The position numbers were made by a program, and so were the translations under genes. A stretch of DNA of 64,000 bases, taken from an uncultured Bacteroidota bacterium (GTDB lineage Bacteria; Bacteroidota; Bacteroidia; Flavobacteriales; Flavobacteriaceae). The first letter of the stretch is position 1. Each line of letters opens with the position of its first letter. Under the pieces are notes generated by a model. The model was not told where the DNA came from. It was given only the letters and a program-made list of their open reading frames with translations, and did no database searches. Of the stretch, positions 54,319 to 63,239 are shown piece by piece. The stretch is taken from the NCBI GenBank assembly GCA_902526075.1, contig CABZJM010000002.1:53878-117877 (forward strand). The letters are read 5' to 3'.

Positions 54319-56232
54319 TTATTTATCAGTCATCTGCTTAATTTTTAAATCTTCATGCTTTATCAAGAAGGTAGCAATATTATCAATTGAGCCACTTAAA
54401 CTTCTCTTATATCTAAACTTATTTTCAAAATATTGACTTTCAATTTCAAATATATTTTTATCATTCAAATCCCCGTTACTTATTCGTAGTAACAAATCAT
54501 ATGTAATATCATAGGCTCTTATAGAATACTTACTCGGGAAGTAATTATATTTTGAAATAAATTTATCAATGAATAATTTATCTTTTACAATATCAATTTT
54601 TTTATTGGTTGACGCATATTGAAATTTCAAATTTGATAAATAATTATTTGAAACATTAACCCCCTCAAAGGCATTATTTTTATTTGTAGTGAACAGCTCT
54701 ATTTTGATAGTATCATTTATAAATGAATTTAATATACTTGACACATTAGAGACAAACCCCTGTTCTTTGGTTTCTAAAAAAACAATATTCTTGCCCTTTA
54801 CAAATGTTGAATCTAAGTCTTCATATACCAGAGTTTTAGTATCATCTCCAGAATCGTTTATTTTAGAAAAAAATTGTTTTGATTCTGGGAAAATTTTCTT
54901 GATTTTATTACCAATTTCAATACTCTTTGAATCAGAAATAATATATTTTTTTGATCGGGTAGTGTCACTCTCAACATGAGAAATAATTTCATTAAACAAT
55001 AATGTATCGTTAGGAATAGTATTAATTATTCTGCTGTCGGTATTTTGTTTTTTTGATAAAGGTTTTACAATTTTTATATCCAAGTCTTTGGTAGAATCCA
55101 CAAAATAATTGAAAAGATTATTTGTTAGTGGGCCTACTATAAAGTCATAAACTTCAAAATTATTTTCATCTAAAATTTTATCGATTTTACTATTGTCTAG
55201 ACCGCTATCAAATACATCCATTTGAACATCTATTCCGAATTCTGAATAAGAATTAAGAGCCATTTCAGCTCCGAAAAGAAAATCTAAAGATATGTTTAGA
55301 AGTTTATCATTTTTTAAGATTGGCGTAGAATTTTGAATTGAGTCGTAATCAAAATTATCTAATCTGAAAGGTAAGATTATTGCAAACTTTTTTTTATCAA
55401 AATCAACTATATTATCCTCAAGTGATTTTTTTGAAAGATTTATAACGTCTTCATTAGTCTTTGTTGAAACTGGAACTTTAATTATAACACCCTTTTCAAC
55501 ACTATCTAAAATTCCGGGATTGAGCTTTATAATTGAATTATTCTTTAAACCTAGTTTTTGTTCAAGAACACTAATTTGAATATTCTTTTGAATTTCAAAA
55601 TAATCATTATTCTCTTCAACAGAGTTAAGTTTAATCTCATCTTTATTTGGAACTGCTATCTTTTGACCTAATTTAAGTATTGATCCAATTTCAGGATTAA
55701 TATTCTCAAGTGTGTTAATCGAAATTCCATATTTGTATGCAATGCGCCACTTTCCCTCTTTTGGTTTAACTGTATAAGCTTTTAATTTATCTACAACATT
55801 AGATTTATTAATTCTGACTTTCTTTACAGGAATCTTTAGAATATTATTTCTCTTTATCTCAATTTCAATGTTATATTTTAAAATTAAATTTTCGCTAACA
55901 CCATAAATTGATGAGATTTCAGAAAGAGTTTGTTTTCTTTTTATCTTGTGAATAATAAAACTAATTTGCTCAGATTTATTATTTTCAATTGATTCGAATA
56001 TTCTTATAAAATCACCTGATATTAATTTTTTCTCCAAATCTAATTTTGAATAATTAAACCTGGAGCTTGTGAAAGCTGGATTTAGAATAAAAAAATCATT
56101 TGGAGAAATATCATAATTTATTAAAAAGTCTGAAATTTTTTGGTCTTCATCAATTTGAATAGATTCAATGCTTTGAGAAACTGTATTAAAACAGAAAAGA
56201 AACGATAGTATGAAGATATAATTTTTAAACAT
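54319..56232 (-). CDS. LysM domains fused to a type 1 periplasmic-binding-like domain
   Basis: A 637-residue exported protein: signal peptide 'MFKNYIFILSFLFCFNTVSQS', then three or four LysM-like repeats ('IHKIKRKQTLSEISSIYGVSENLILKYN', 'YTVKPKEGKWRIAYKYGISINTLENINPEI', 'LKLGQKIAVP'). From about residue 290 a class I periplasmic-binding (ABC substrate-binding/LivJ-like) fold follows ('KKFAIILPFRLDN', 'LDFLFGAEMALNSYSEFGIDVQMDVFDSG', 'FIVGPLTNN'). LysM would hold it to peptidoglycan; the ligand is unknown and no permease is nearby. It follows guaA after 3 bases. Confidence 0.85.
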   Translation of the reverse strand: MFKNYIFILSFLFCFNTVSQSIESIQIDEDQKISDFLINYDISPNDFFILNPAFTSSRFNYSKLDLEKKLISGDFIRIFESIENNKSEQISFIIHKIKRKQTLSEISSIYGVSENLILKYNIEIEIKRNNILKIPVKKVRINKSNVVDKLKAYTVKPKEGKWRIAYKYGISINTLENINPEIGSILKLGQKIAVPNKDEIKLNSVEENNDYFEIQKNIQISVLEQKLGLKNNSIIKLNPGILDSVEKGVIIKVPVSTKTNEDVINLSKKSLEDNIVDFDKKKFAIILPFRLDNFDYDSIQNSTPILKNDKLLNISLDFLFGAEMALNSYSEFGIDVQMDVFDSGLDNSKIDKILDENNFEVYDFIVGPLTNNLFNYFVDSTKDLDIKIVKPLSKKQNTDSRIINTIPNDTLLFNEIISHVESDTTRSKKYIISDSKSIEIGNKIKKIFPESKQFFSKINDSGDDTKTLVYEDLDSTFVKGKNIVFLETKEQGFVSNVSSILNSFINDTIKIELFTTNKNNAFEGVNVSNNYLSNLKFQYASTNKKIDIVKDKLFIDKFISKYNYFPSKYSIRAYDITYDLLLRISNGDLNDKNIFEIESQYFENKFRYKRSLSGSIDNIATFLIKHEDLKIKQMTDK

Positions 56233-56235
56233 TTA

Positions 56236-57765
56236 TTATTCCCATTCAATAGTTGCTGGTGGTTTTGAACTAATATCATAAACAACTCTGTTTACCCCTT
56301 TTACCCTATTTATAATCTTGATAGAAACATCTTGAAGGAATTTATAAGGTAAATCAACCCAATCAGCAGTCATTCCATCTGTGCTTTCAACAGCTCTTAG
56401 GGCAACACACTTTTCATATGTCCTCTCATCACCCATTACACCAACACTTTTCACAGAAAGAAGCATTGCTCCAGCTTGCCAAATTTTTTCATACAAATTT
56501 GCTTCTTTCAGTGCAGTTATGAATATGTAATCAACTTGCTGAAGCATTTCAACATTCTCTTTGTTTATTTCCCCCAATATTCTAATAGCTAATCCTGGAC
56601 CAGGGAAGGGATGCCTTCCTAAAATATTTTTGTCTATGTCTAAAGACTTCCCAACCCGTCTAACCTCGTCCTTAAATAGAAGTTTTAAAGGCTCAACAAC
56701 CTCAAGTTTCATAAAATCTGGAAGTCCTCCCACGTTGTGATGACTTTTTATGGTTACAGATGGTCCACCCGTAGCAGAAATACTTTCTATAACATCAGGG
56801 TATATAGTACCTTGAGCCAACCATTTAACATTTTTTATTTTGCTTGATTCTTTCTCAAAAGCTTCAATAAAAACTCTTCCGATTATTTTTCTCTTTGTTT
56901 CGGGGTCAGAAACATCAGCTAACTCATCATAGAACTCCTCTGAGTAATCTACTCCTTTAATGTTTAAATCCATTTCCTTATACTGGTCTAAAACATCCTG
57001 AAATTCGTTTTTTCTTAGCAAACCATTATTTACAAATATGCAGTGAAGGTTCTTACCTATTGCTCTATGTAAAAGAATAGCAGCAACAGAGGAATCAACG
57101 CCACCAGAGAGCCCGAGAATTACCTTGTCATTACCTATTCTTGTTTTAAGCTCTTCAATGGTTGAATCTATGAAAGAATCTGGTGTCCATGTCTGTTTTA
57201 ACTTACTGATTTTAGTCAAAAAATTCTCCAATAACTTTTTTCCCTGTACTGTGTGATACACTTCAGGGTGAAACTGTAAACAATATGTATTATCCATATA
57301 CTTGTAGGCAACATTTTCAACATCATCACTGCTTGCAAGTAACAAAGAATTTTTTGGTAACTGCTTTATTGTATCACTGTGACTCATCCAAACCTGATTG
57401 TTGTTCTCTATTCCATCAAATAAAATGGAATCATTTTTTTTTATAACCAGATTAGCTCTTCCGTACTCTCTAATGTTTGAAGCTGATACGACACCACCCA
57501 TTTCTTGGGCAATTAATTGAGCGCCATAACATACGGCTAGAGTTGGAAATTTAGACAAAAGAATATCTAAATTTACTCTTGGCGAATCGACTTCTCTGAC
57601 CGAATAAGGGCTTCCAGATAGAATTAAGGCTTTGAAAGAATCTAAATCTTTTGGAATCTTGTTGAAAGGATGAATTTCACAATACACATTTAACTCTCTA
57701 ACCCTTCGAGCAATTAACTGAGTATACTGTGACCCAAAATCGAGAATTAGTACGTTATTTTGCAT
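56236..57765 (-). CDS. guaA: GMP synthase (glutamine-hydrolysing)
   Basis: A 509-residue enzyme converting XMP to GMP. The N-terminal class I glutaminase has '[12 protein letters not shown]', the nucleophile in '[15 protein letters not shown]' and the His/Glu pair in '[10 protein letters not shown]'. The PP-loop ATP-pyrophosphatase has '[17 protein letters not shown]', and the C-terminal dimerisation domain ends '[14 protein letters not shown]', the strongly conserved family end. It is followed after 3 bases by the LysM/BP gene. guaB is not in the window. Confidence 0.97.
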   Translation of the reverse strand: MQNNVLILDFGSQYTQLIARRVRELNVYCEIHPFNKIPKDLDSFKALILSGSPYSVREVDSPRVNLDILLSKFPTLAVCYGAQLIAQEMGGVVSASNIREYGRANLVIKKNDSILFDGIENNNQVWMSHSDTIKQLPKNSLLLASSDDVENVAYKYMDNTYCLQFHPEVYHTVQGKKLLENFLTKISKLKQTWTPDSFIDSTIEELKTRIGNDKVILGLSGGVDSSVAAILLHRAIGKNLHCIFVNNGLLRKNEFQDVLDQYKEMDLNIKGVDYSEEFYDELADVSDPETKRKIIGRVFIEAFEKESSKIKNVKWLAQGTIYPDVIESISATGGPSVTIKSHHNVGGLPDFMKLEVVEPLKLLFKDEVRRVGKSLDIDKNILGRHPFPGPGLAIRILGEINKENVEMLQQVDYIFITALKEANLYEKIWQAGAMLLSVKSVGVMGDERTYEKCVALRAVESTDGMTADWVDLPYKFLQDVSIKIINRVKGVNRVVYDISSKPPATIEWE

Positions 57766-57818
57766 GTGTAAAAATAGAAATTGATTTCTTAAATAAAAAG
57801 AATAGAATTGTATAATTA

Positions 57819-59414
57819 TTAAATTTCAATAACAGAAAATTTATGACTCAAAGGATCTAAATTATTTTTAATCAAATTTATCATGTCAATTCCCTCATTA
57901 ACATAAAATTCAGAAAAGTTTGATATCCGTTCTTGAGGTTTTCCATCTGGAAATAATTTATCTCTAATTTCTAGCACCCTATTAATTTTATCTTGATGAA
58001 TTTTCTCTTCGGACTTCATCAACCTTTTTTCAAGCATATTTAATCCATTTATCTGCTTTTTCTCCTGAGCACTTAATGCACCAATAAAGGATTTATCTGT
58101 CTGACTCGCTATTTTCTTTAACTCTAAAAATTGATCGGTTAAATTTTGTTTTAGATTAGTAAAATCTAGTTTTAATTTTGAATATTTTTTAACTAATTTT
58201 TCTTTTAATATTTCTTTAGGCATTAATATTTCTTCAATCGAAACATCAAGCTTATTCAATTTATCATTCAGCCTTTTATCTAATAACAAAGCTGAATTTC
58301 GGTTTAGAATTATGGGGAAAGTTATATTTATACTTTCAAACACAGATTTTAATTGTAACCAATATGCAATCTCTGCAGGACCACCGATATAACATATATT
58401 TGGCAAAATATACTCTTGAAATATTGGCCTGAATAAGACATTTGGGGAAAACTTTTCTGGACTAGTGTTAATATCATCTTGAATTTGTTCTGAGCTCCAT
58501 TTTTTTAAACCATTTGATGTTTGAAAACCATTTTTCATTTCAATGATTCTTTCTCTTTTTCCATCTTCAATATAAAATAGGTTAATTTCTCTTGGGTTAG
58601 CTTGAATATTATAATTTAATTCGTTTAACCTTTGTATTGATTTTTTAGATTGATTGAAAATAACCTTTTCATTAATCTCCTTTTTTATAATATCACAAAA
58701 CAAGGACTTTAAATTTTTATTATTTGCGTCAATTATTATCAAGCCATTTTTTCGAAAGAAAATATTAACAAGCTTTCTTGTTGCACCAGATAAATCGGTG
58801 GAATTCATATAGCAATCCCTGAATATTTTAATTATTTCATTAGAATATGGGAAATCAGAAACACATTTTTCAAAATCACTGAAAATATCTTTAATTGAAT
58901 CAAGTTTAAATTCACCTACAACTCCTGTCTGGGTTGAAGACCAATTAAATTTACTTCCATGAAATGAAAAATGATTAATTTCCTCAAAATCGTGATCTTC
59001 TGAAGCCATCCAAAAAATTGGCACAAAATTAAATTTTGAGTATTTCCTCTGCATTGTTTCACATAAATTAACAACTGAAATTATTTTATAAATAAAATAC
59101 ATTGGACCAGTAAGTAAATTTAACTGATGACCTGTTGTTATGGTAAAAGTTTTATTTTCAGCTAATTTTTTGATGTTTGACTTTTGAAGTTCTGTTAAGT
59201 CGATATCATTATATTGAATACCAATTTCTTTAACCAAGGTCTCTCTAAATGTCTTATCATAATTTTTTGACTTACGAGAAATTTGTTTATTGAGATTATC
59301 GATGCTTGGGAAATCAGAGATTAAATCATTAAGATGATCACTATTCGAGACATAATCAATTAGTAGTTTACTAAAACCATCAACTTTATTGTATTCAATT
59401 TCTCTTAAACTCAT
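57819..59414 (-). CDS. bshC: Bacillithiol biosynthesis cysteine-adding enzyme BshC
   Basis: A 531-residue protein of the BshC family, which adds cysteine to glucosaminyl-malate in the last step of bacillithiol synthesis. Recognisable are '[29 protein letters not shown]', '[20 protein letters not shown]', '[32 protein letters not shown]', plus the long C-terminal coiled-coil. The track starts at a TTG (59423) lying inside a TATATTTG promoter box; the ATG at 59414 ('MSLREIEYN') is preferred. bshA and bshB are elsewhere. It is separated from guaA by 53 bases. Confidence 0.92.
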   Translation of the reverse strand: MSLREIEYNKVDGFSKLLIDYVSNSDHLNDLISDFPSIDNLNKQISRKSKNYDKTFRETLVKEIGIQYNDIDLTELQKSNIKKLAENKTFTITTGHQLNLLTGPMYFIYKIISVVNLCETMQRKYSKFNFVPIFWMASEDHDFEEINHFSFHGSKFNWSSTQTGVVGEFKLDSIKDIFSDFEKCVSDFPYSNEIIKIFRDCYMNSTDLSGATRKLVNIFFRKNGLIIIDANNKNLKSLFCDIIKKEINEKVIFNQSKKSIQRLNELNYNIQANPREINLFYIEDGKRERIIEMKNGFQTSNGLKKWSSEQIQDDINTSPEKFSPNVLFRPIFQEYILPNICYIGGPAEIAYWLQLKSVFESINITFPIILNRNSALLLDKRLNDKLNKLDVSIEEILMPKEILKEKLVKKYSKLKLDFTNLKQNLTDQFLELKKIASQTDKSFIGALSAQEKKQINGLNMLEKRLMKSEEKIHQDKINRVLEIRDKLFPDGKPQERISNFSEFYVNEGIDMINLIKNNLDPLSHKFSVIEI

Positions 59415-59420
59415 ATTAGA

Positions 59421-59428
59421 CAAATATA
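59421..59428 (-). promoter_or_regulatory. Bacteroidetes -7 box for bshC
   Basis: The minus strand reads TATATTTG, an exact TAnnTTTG, only 6 bases before the bshC ATG at 59414, implying a very short or absent leader. Confidence 0.45.
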
Positions 59429-59448
59429 CTGAACTGTATAATTCTTTC

Positions 59449-59456
59449 TATATTTG
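59449..59456 (+). promoter_or_regulatory. Bacteroidetes -7 box for the second M14 peptidase
   Basis: TATATTTG on the plus strand, 25 bases before the ATG at 59482. It is the mirror image of the minus-strand box 20 bases away, giving a compact divergent promoter pair. Confidence 0.5.
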
Positions 59457-59481
59457 TTAGTTCTATTATAATTCAATTTTT

Positions 59482-61941
59482 ATGAAATCAATAATTAAAT
59501 TTTTTATTCTCTTTGTCATTATTTCTGATATCAATAGTCAAAATCTAAAATCACCTTCTGAATTTTTAGGTTATGAAATCGGAACTCAATTTTCAAGACA
59601 TAGCCAAGTTGTGGATTATTTTGATCACATTGCTTCTGAAATGAATAAAAATGTATCACTTGTAAATTATGGAAAAACTTATGAAAGAAGACCGCTGTTC
59701 TATGCAGTTATTTCATCAGAAAAAAATATGTCAGAAATTGAAAATATTAGATTAAATAATTTGTCTGCATTAGATTCAAATGGAGAAAAAATTAATAATA
59801 AAGCTATTGTTTGGCTAAGTTATAGTGTACATGGTAATGAATCTTCATCAACTGAAGCGTCAATGCAAACAGTTTATGAGTTATTAACAGAGAGAGCCGA
59901 GTTGTTGGGAAACACAATCGTAATTATTGACCCTTGCTTAAACCCTGACGGTAGAGACAGATATGCAAATTGGTATAATCAAACAACTACTATTCCTTAC
60001 AATACAAATAAAATTTCTAGAGAACATAGGGAGCCTTGGCCAGGAGGTAGAGCTAATCACTACTTATTTGATTTAAATAGAGACTGGGCTTGGATTACTC
60101 AAGTTGAGTCTCAACAAAGATTGAAAGAATATCATAAATGGATGCCTCACGTACATGTAGATTTTCATGAACAAGGAATAAACGAGCCCTATTATTTTGC
60201 GCCAGCAGCTGAACCATATCATGAGGTTATTACCAAATGGCAAAGGGATTTTCAATATATGATAGGGAAAAATAACGCAAAATATTTTGACAAAAACGGT
60301 TGGCTATATTTTACTAAGGAGGTTTTTGACTTATTATACCCCAGCTATGGTGACACATACCCAACTTACTTGGGGGCTATTGGCATGACATATGAACAGG
60401 CTGGTGGAGGTGTCGCTGGGCTAGGAATATTAAATTCTGAAGGTAAAAATTTAACCCTTGTTGATCGTGTTAAACATCACACTGTTGCTGGTATTTCAAC
60501 AGTTGAAATATCATCAGAAAATTCAGAAAAATTAAATAAAGAATTTATTAATTTTTTTAGAGATAAAACTAACAGCACATATTATATTATGAATGGAGAT
60601 TTGGATAAAATTAATCAGTTATCAAAATTTCTAGAAAAACATAAAATTGATTTTTATTCTACAAAAGCTCAAAGGTTAAACGTATTTAGCTACAATAAAA
60701 ATAAAACTATAAACTACACCACTACTTTGAATGATTTGGTTATACCCAATTCCCAGCCAAAAGGTAAACTTGTAGATGTTTTATTAGAAAGAACTACAAA
60801 ATTAAGTGACTCTTTAACATATGATATAACAGCTTGGAGCTTACCATTTGTTTATGGACTAAATGCCTATAGTACCTCAAAAAAAATTGAAATTACTGAT
60901 TTTAATGAAAATAAAATTGTAAATGCTATAGATAAAAATGCAATAGCATACGCCGGTATATGGAATCACATAAATGATGCAAAGTTTTTATCAAATTTGA
61001 TCGAAAATAAAATCAAAGTCAGATATAATGAAAAAGTAATTAAAAATGGAAAACTAACCTTACCAAGAGGTTCAATGATTATTTACAAAGGTGATCAAAA
61101 TCAGGAAAATTATGAAAAAATATTATTAGAACTGGCTGATAAAAACAATATTGAACTTCATTCAATTTACTCTGGAATATCAGAGTTTGGACCTGATTTG
61201 GGTTCCGACTCTGTAAAACTTATTGAGGAAAAGAAAGTAGCAATTATTTCAGGTGAAGATAGTAGTAATATGGTGTCTTCGCTCAACTATGGGGCAATAT
61301 GGCACTTCTTTGAGCAAGAACTTAAATATCCTCTAACTCATCTTAATATTGAAAATTTTGATGATATTGAATTAAATGAGTTTGATGCATTAATTATACC
61401 TAATGGATATTACGGTTCATTAGGAAATGAAAATAATCTAGAAAAAATTAAGTCATGGATTTCTAAAGGTGGTAATCTAATTGCTTTTGAAAATGCAATT
61501 AGAATTTTTACAAATAAAGATGGATTTTCTGTTAAAGTAAAAAGAAATGAAACTGAAAGAAATAAAGATGTTAAATTTGAAGATTTAAGTAGGGAAAGAA
61601 TCCAAAATTATCTGTCTGGCGCGATATTTAAAGTAAATATTGATAATACTCACCCACTGGCATACGGTTATGAAAATGAATATTATTCACTAAAAACATC
61701 ATCCTCAACTTATGAGAAATTAAAAAGAGGGTTTAATGTTGGTAAAATTGATGACAATGAAAACTCAACAATAGGATTTGTCGGAGATAATCTTAAAGAC
61801 AACTTTAAGAATTCTCTGGTCTTTGGTCATGAGAGAATTGAAAGAGGCAATGTCATTTATTTTGCTGATAATATTCTATTTAGAAGTTTTTGGGAAAACG
61901 GAAAATTATTTTTGGTAAACTCTATTTTTTATATAAACTAA
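59482..61941 (+). CDS. Secreted M14 zinc carboxypeptidase, second type
   Basis: An 819-residue exported peptidase: signal peptide 'MKSIIKFFILFVIISDINSQ', M14 domain with zinc ligands in 'SYSVHGNESSSTEAS' (HxxE) and 'HVHVDFHEQGINEPYYF', 'DPCLNPDGRDRYANW', 'LFDLNRDWAW' and a likely catalytic Glu in 'GMTYEQAGGG'. The C-terminal third carries a glutaminase-like/ThuA-like fold ('KVAIISGEDSSNMVSS', 'FDALIIPNGYYGSLGN', 'WISKGGNLIAFENAI'). Unlike the M14 enzyme at 9.8 kb it has no T9SS sorting domain, so it is probably periplasmic. Its stop shares bases with rimO's. Confidence 0.9.
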   Translation: MKSIIKFFILFVIISDINSQNLKSPSEFLGYEIGTQFSRHSQVVDYFDHIASEMNKNVSLVNYGKTYERRPLFYAVISSEKNMSEIENIRLNNLSALDSNGEKINNKAIVWLSYSVHGNESSSTEASMQTVYELLTERAELLGNTIVIIDPCLNPDGRDRYANWYNQTTTIPYNTNKISREHREPWPGGRANHYLFDLNRDWAWITQVESQQRLKEYHKWMPHVHVDFHEQGINEPYYFAPAAEPYHEVITKWQRDFQYMIGKNNAKYFDKNGWLYFTKEVFDLLYPSYGDTYPTYLGAIGMTYEQAGGGVAGLGILNSEGKNLTLVDRVKHHTVAGISTVEISSENSEKLNKEFINFFRDKTNSTYYIMNGDLDKINQLSKFLEKHKIDFYSTKAQRLNVFSYNKNKTINYTTTLNDLVIPNSQPKGKLVDVLLERTTKLSDSLTYDITAWSLPFVYGLNAYSTSKKIEITDFNENKIVNAIDKNAIAYAGIWNHINDAKFLSNLIENKIKVRYNEKVIKNGKLTLPRGSMIIYKGDQNQENYEKILLELADKNNIELHSIYSGISEFGPDLGSDSVKLIEEKKVAIISGEDSSNMVSSLNYGAIWHFFEQELKYPLTHLNIENFDDIELNEFDALIIPNGYYGSLGNENNLEKIKSWISKGGNLIAFENAIRIFTNKDGFSVKVKRNETERNKDVKFEDLSRERIQNYLSGAIFKVNIDNTHPLAYGYENEYYSLKTSSSTYEKLKRGFNVGKIDDNENSTIGFVGDNLKDNFKNSLVFGHERIERGNVIYFADNILFRSFWENGKLFLVNSIFYIN

Positions 61942-63236
61942 ACCTCAGCGTATAAATCAAAATCCGAAGCTTCTATTATCTTGGCATTGACAAACTGCCC
62001 TACTCTTAAGAAATTTGATTTAGCTTCTATCAGCACTTCGTTATCAACATCTGGCGAATCATATTGTGTTCTGCCAACATAATAACTACCTCTTTTTCTG
62101 TCAATAAGAACCCTAAATGTTTGTCCAATTTTATTTTGATTTAATTCCCAGGAAATTTGTGATTGAATTTCCATTATTTCATTTAATCTTTCATGTTTTA
62201 TTTCATCTGGAACATCGTCAATAAGATTGTAAGCACCAGTGTTTTCTTCATGAGAATAAGTAAAACATCCTAGCCTATCAAATTTGGATTTCTTAACCCA
62301 TTTTTTCAACAAATCAAAATCCTCGTTTGTTTCTCCAGGATAACCAACAATTAAAGTTGTTCTTATCGCTATTCCTGGGACTTTATTTCTAAAACTTTGA
62401 AGAAGGTTGTTAATTTTATCCATCGAAGCCCCTCTCTTCATAGATTTCAAAATTTTATCAGAAATATGTTGTAATGGAATATCAATATAATTACAGATTT
62501 TAGGTTCTGAATTAATAACCTCAAGAACATCTAAAGGAAATCCGTTTGGAAAGGCATAATGAAGTCTTATCCACTCAATTCCTTCAACTTTTACAAGCTC
62601 TTTTAATAGTTTTGATAATTTCCTTTTACCATATAAGTCAATTCCGTAGTATGTTGAATCTTGAGCTATCAAAATAAGTTCTTTTGTACCCTTTTCTGAT
62701 AAAATCTTTGCCTCTTTTACAAGATCTTCAATGGGAATACTTTTATGTTTTCCTCTCATAAGCGGAATTGCACAGAAACTACATGGTCTGTCACAACCCT
62801 CTGAGATTTTTAGATAAGCATAATTTTTGGGTGTTGTTAAGAGTCTCTCACCAATTAATTCATGTTTATAATCAGCACCTAGATGTTTAAGTAAAGATGG
62901 CATTTCTGTTGTTCCAAAATATTCATCAACATCAGGAATTTCTTTTTTTAAATCAGGTTTATATCTTTCACTAAGACAACCAGTAACAAAAACTTTATCA
63001 ATCAATCCTTCATTTTTCTTCTTAACATTTTCTAAAATAGTATCAATACTTTGTTGTTTAGCGTTATCGATAAAACCGCAGGTATTAATCACAACAATAT
63101 TACCATCTTCTTCATGGACAACATTTTTATTATTTGACATAAGTTGACCCATAAGTACCTCTGAGTCGTAAGTATTTTTACTACACCCAAGTGTAATAAC
63201 ATTTATTTTGTTATTATCTGAATATTTTGTTCTCAA
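61938..63236 (-). CDS. rimO: Ribosomal protein S12 methylthiotransferase
   Basis: A 432-residue radical SAM enzyme that methylthiolates an aspartate of ribosomal protein S12. The N-terminal UPF0004 domain has cluster cysteines in 'TLGCSKNTYDSEVLMGQL', 'VINTCGFIDNAKQQS' and 'FVTGCLSERYKPDL'; the radical SAM site is 'SEGCDRPCSFCAIPLMRGKHKS' (CxxxCxxC). A C-terminal TRAM domain follows ('IDRKRGSYYVGRTQYDSPDVDNEV'). The 'DAIPLMRG'-like block distinguishes RimO from MiaB. It starts 3 bases after the ftsY stop, likely one transcript. Confidence 0.95.
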   Translation of the reverse strand: MRTKYSDNNKINVITLGCSKNTYDSEVLMGQLMSNNKNVVHEEDGNIVVINTCGFIDNAKQQSIDTILENVKKKNEGLIDKVFVTGCLSERYKPDLKKEIPDVDEYFGTTEMPSLLKHLGADYKHELIGERLLTTPKNYAYLKISEGCDRPCSFCAIPLMRGKHKSIPIEDLVKEAKILSEKGTKELILIAQDSTYYGIDLYGKRKLSKLLKELVKVEGIEWIRLHYAFPNGFPLDVLEVINSEPKICNYIDIPLQHISDKILKSMKRGASMDKINNLLQSFRNKVPGIAIRTTLIVGYPGETNEDFDLLKKWVKKSKFDRLGCFTYSHEENTGAYNLIDDVPDEIKHERLNEIMEIQSQISWELNQNKIGQTFRVLIDRKRGSYYVGRTQYDSPDVDNEVLIEAKSNFLRVGQFVNAKIIEASDFDLYAEV

Positions 63237-63239
63237 ATT

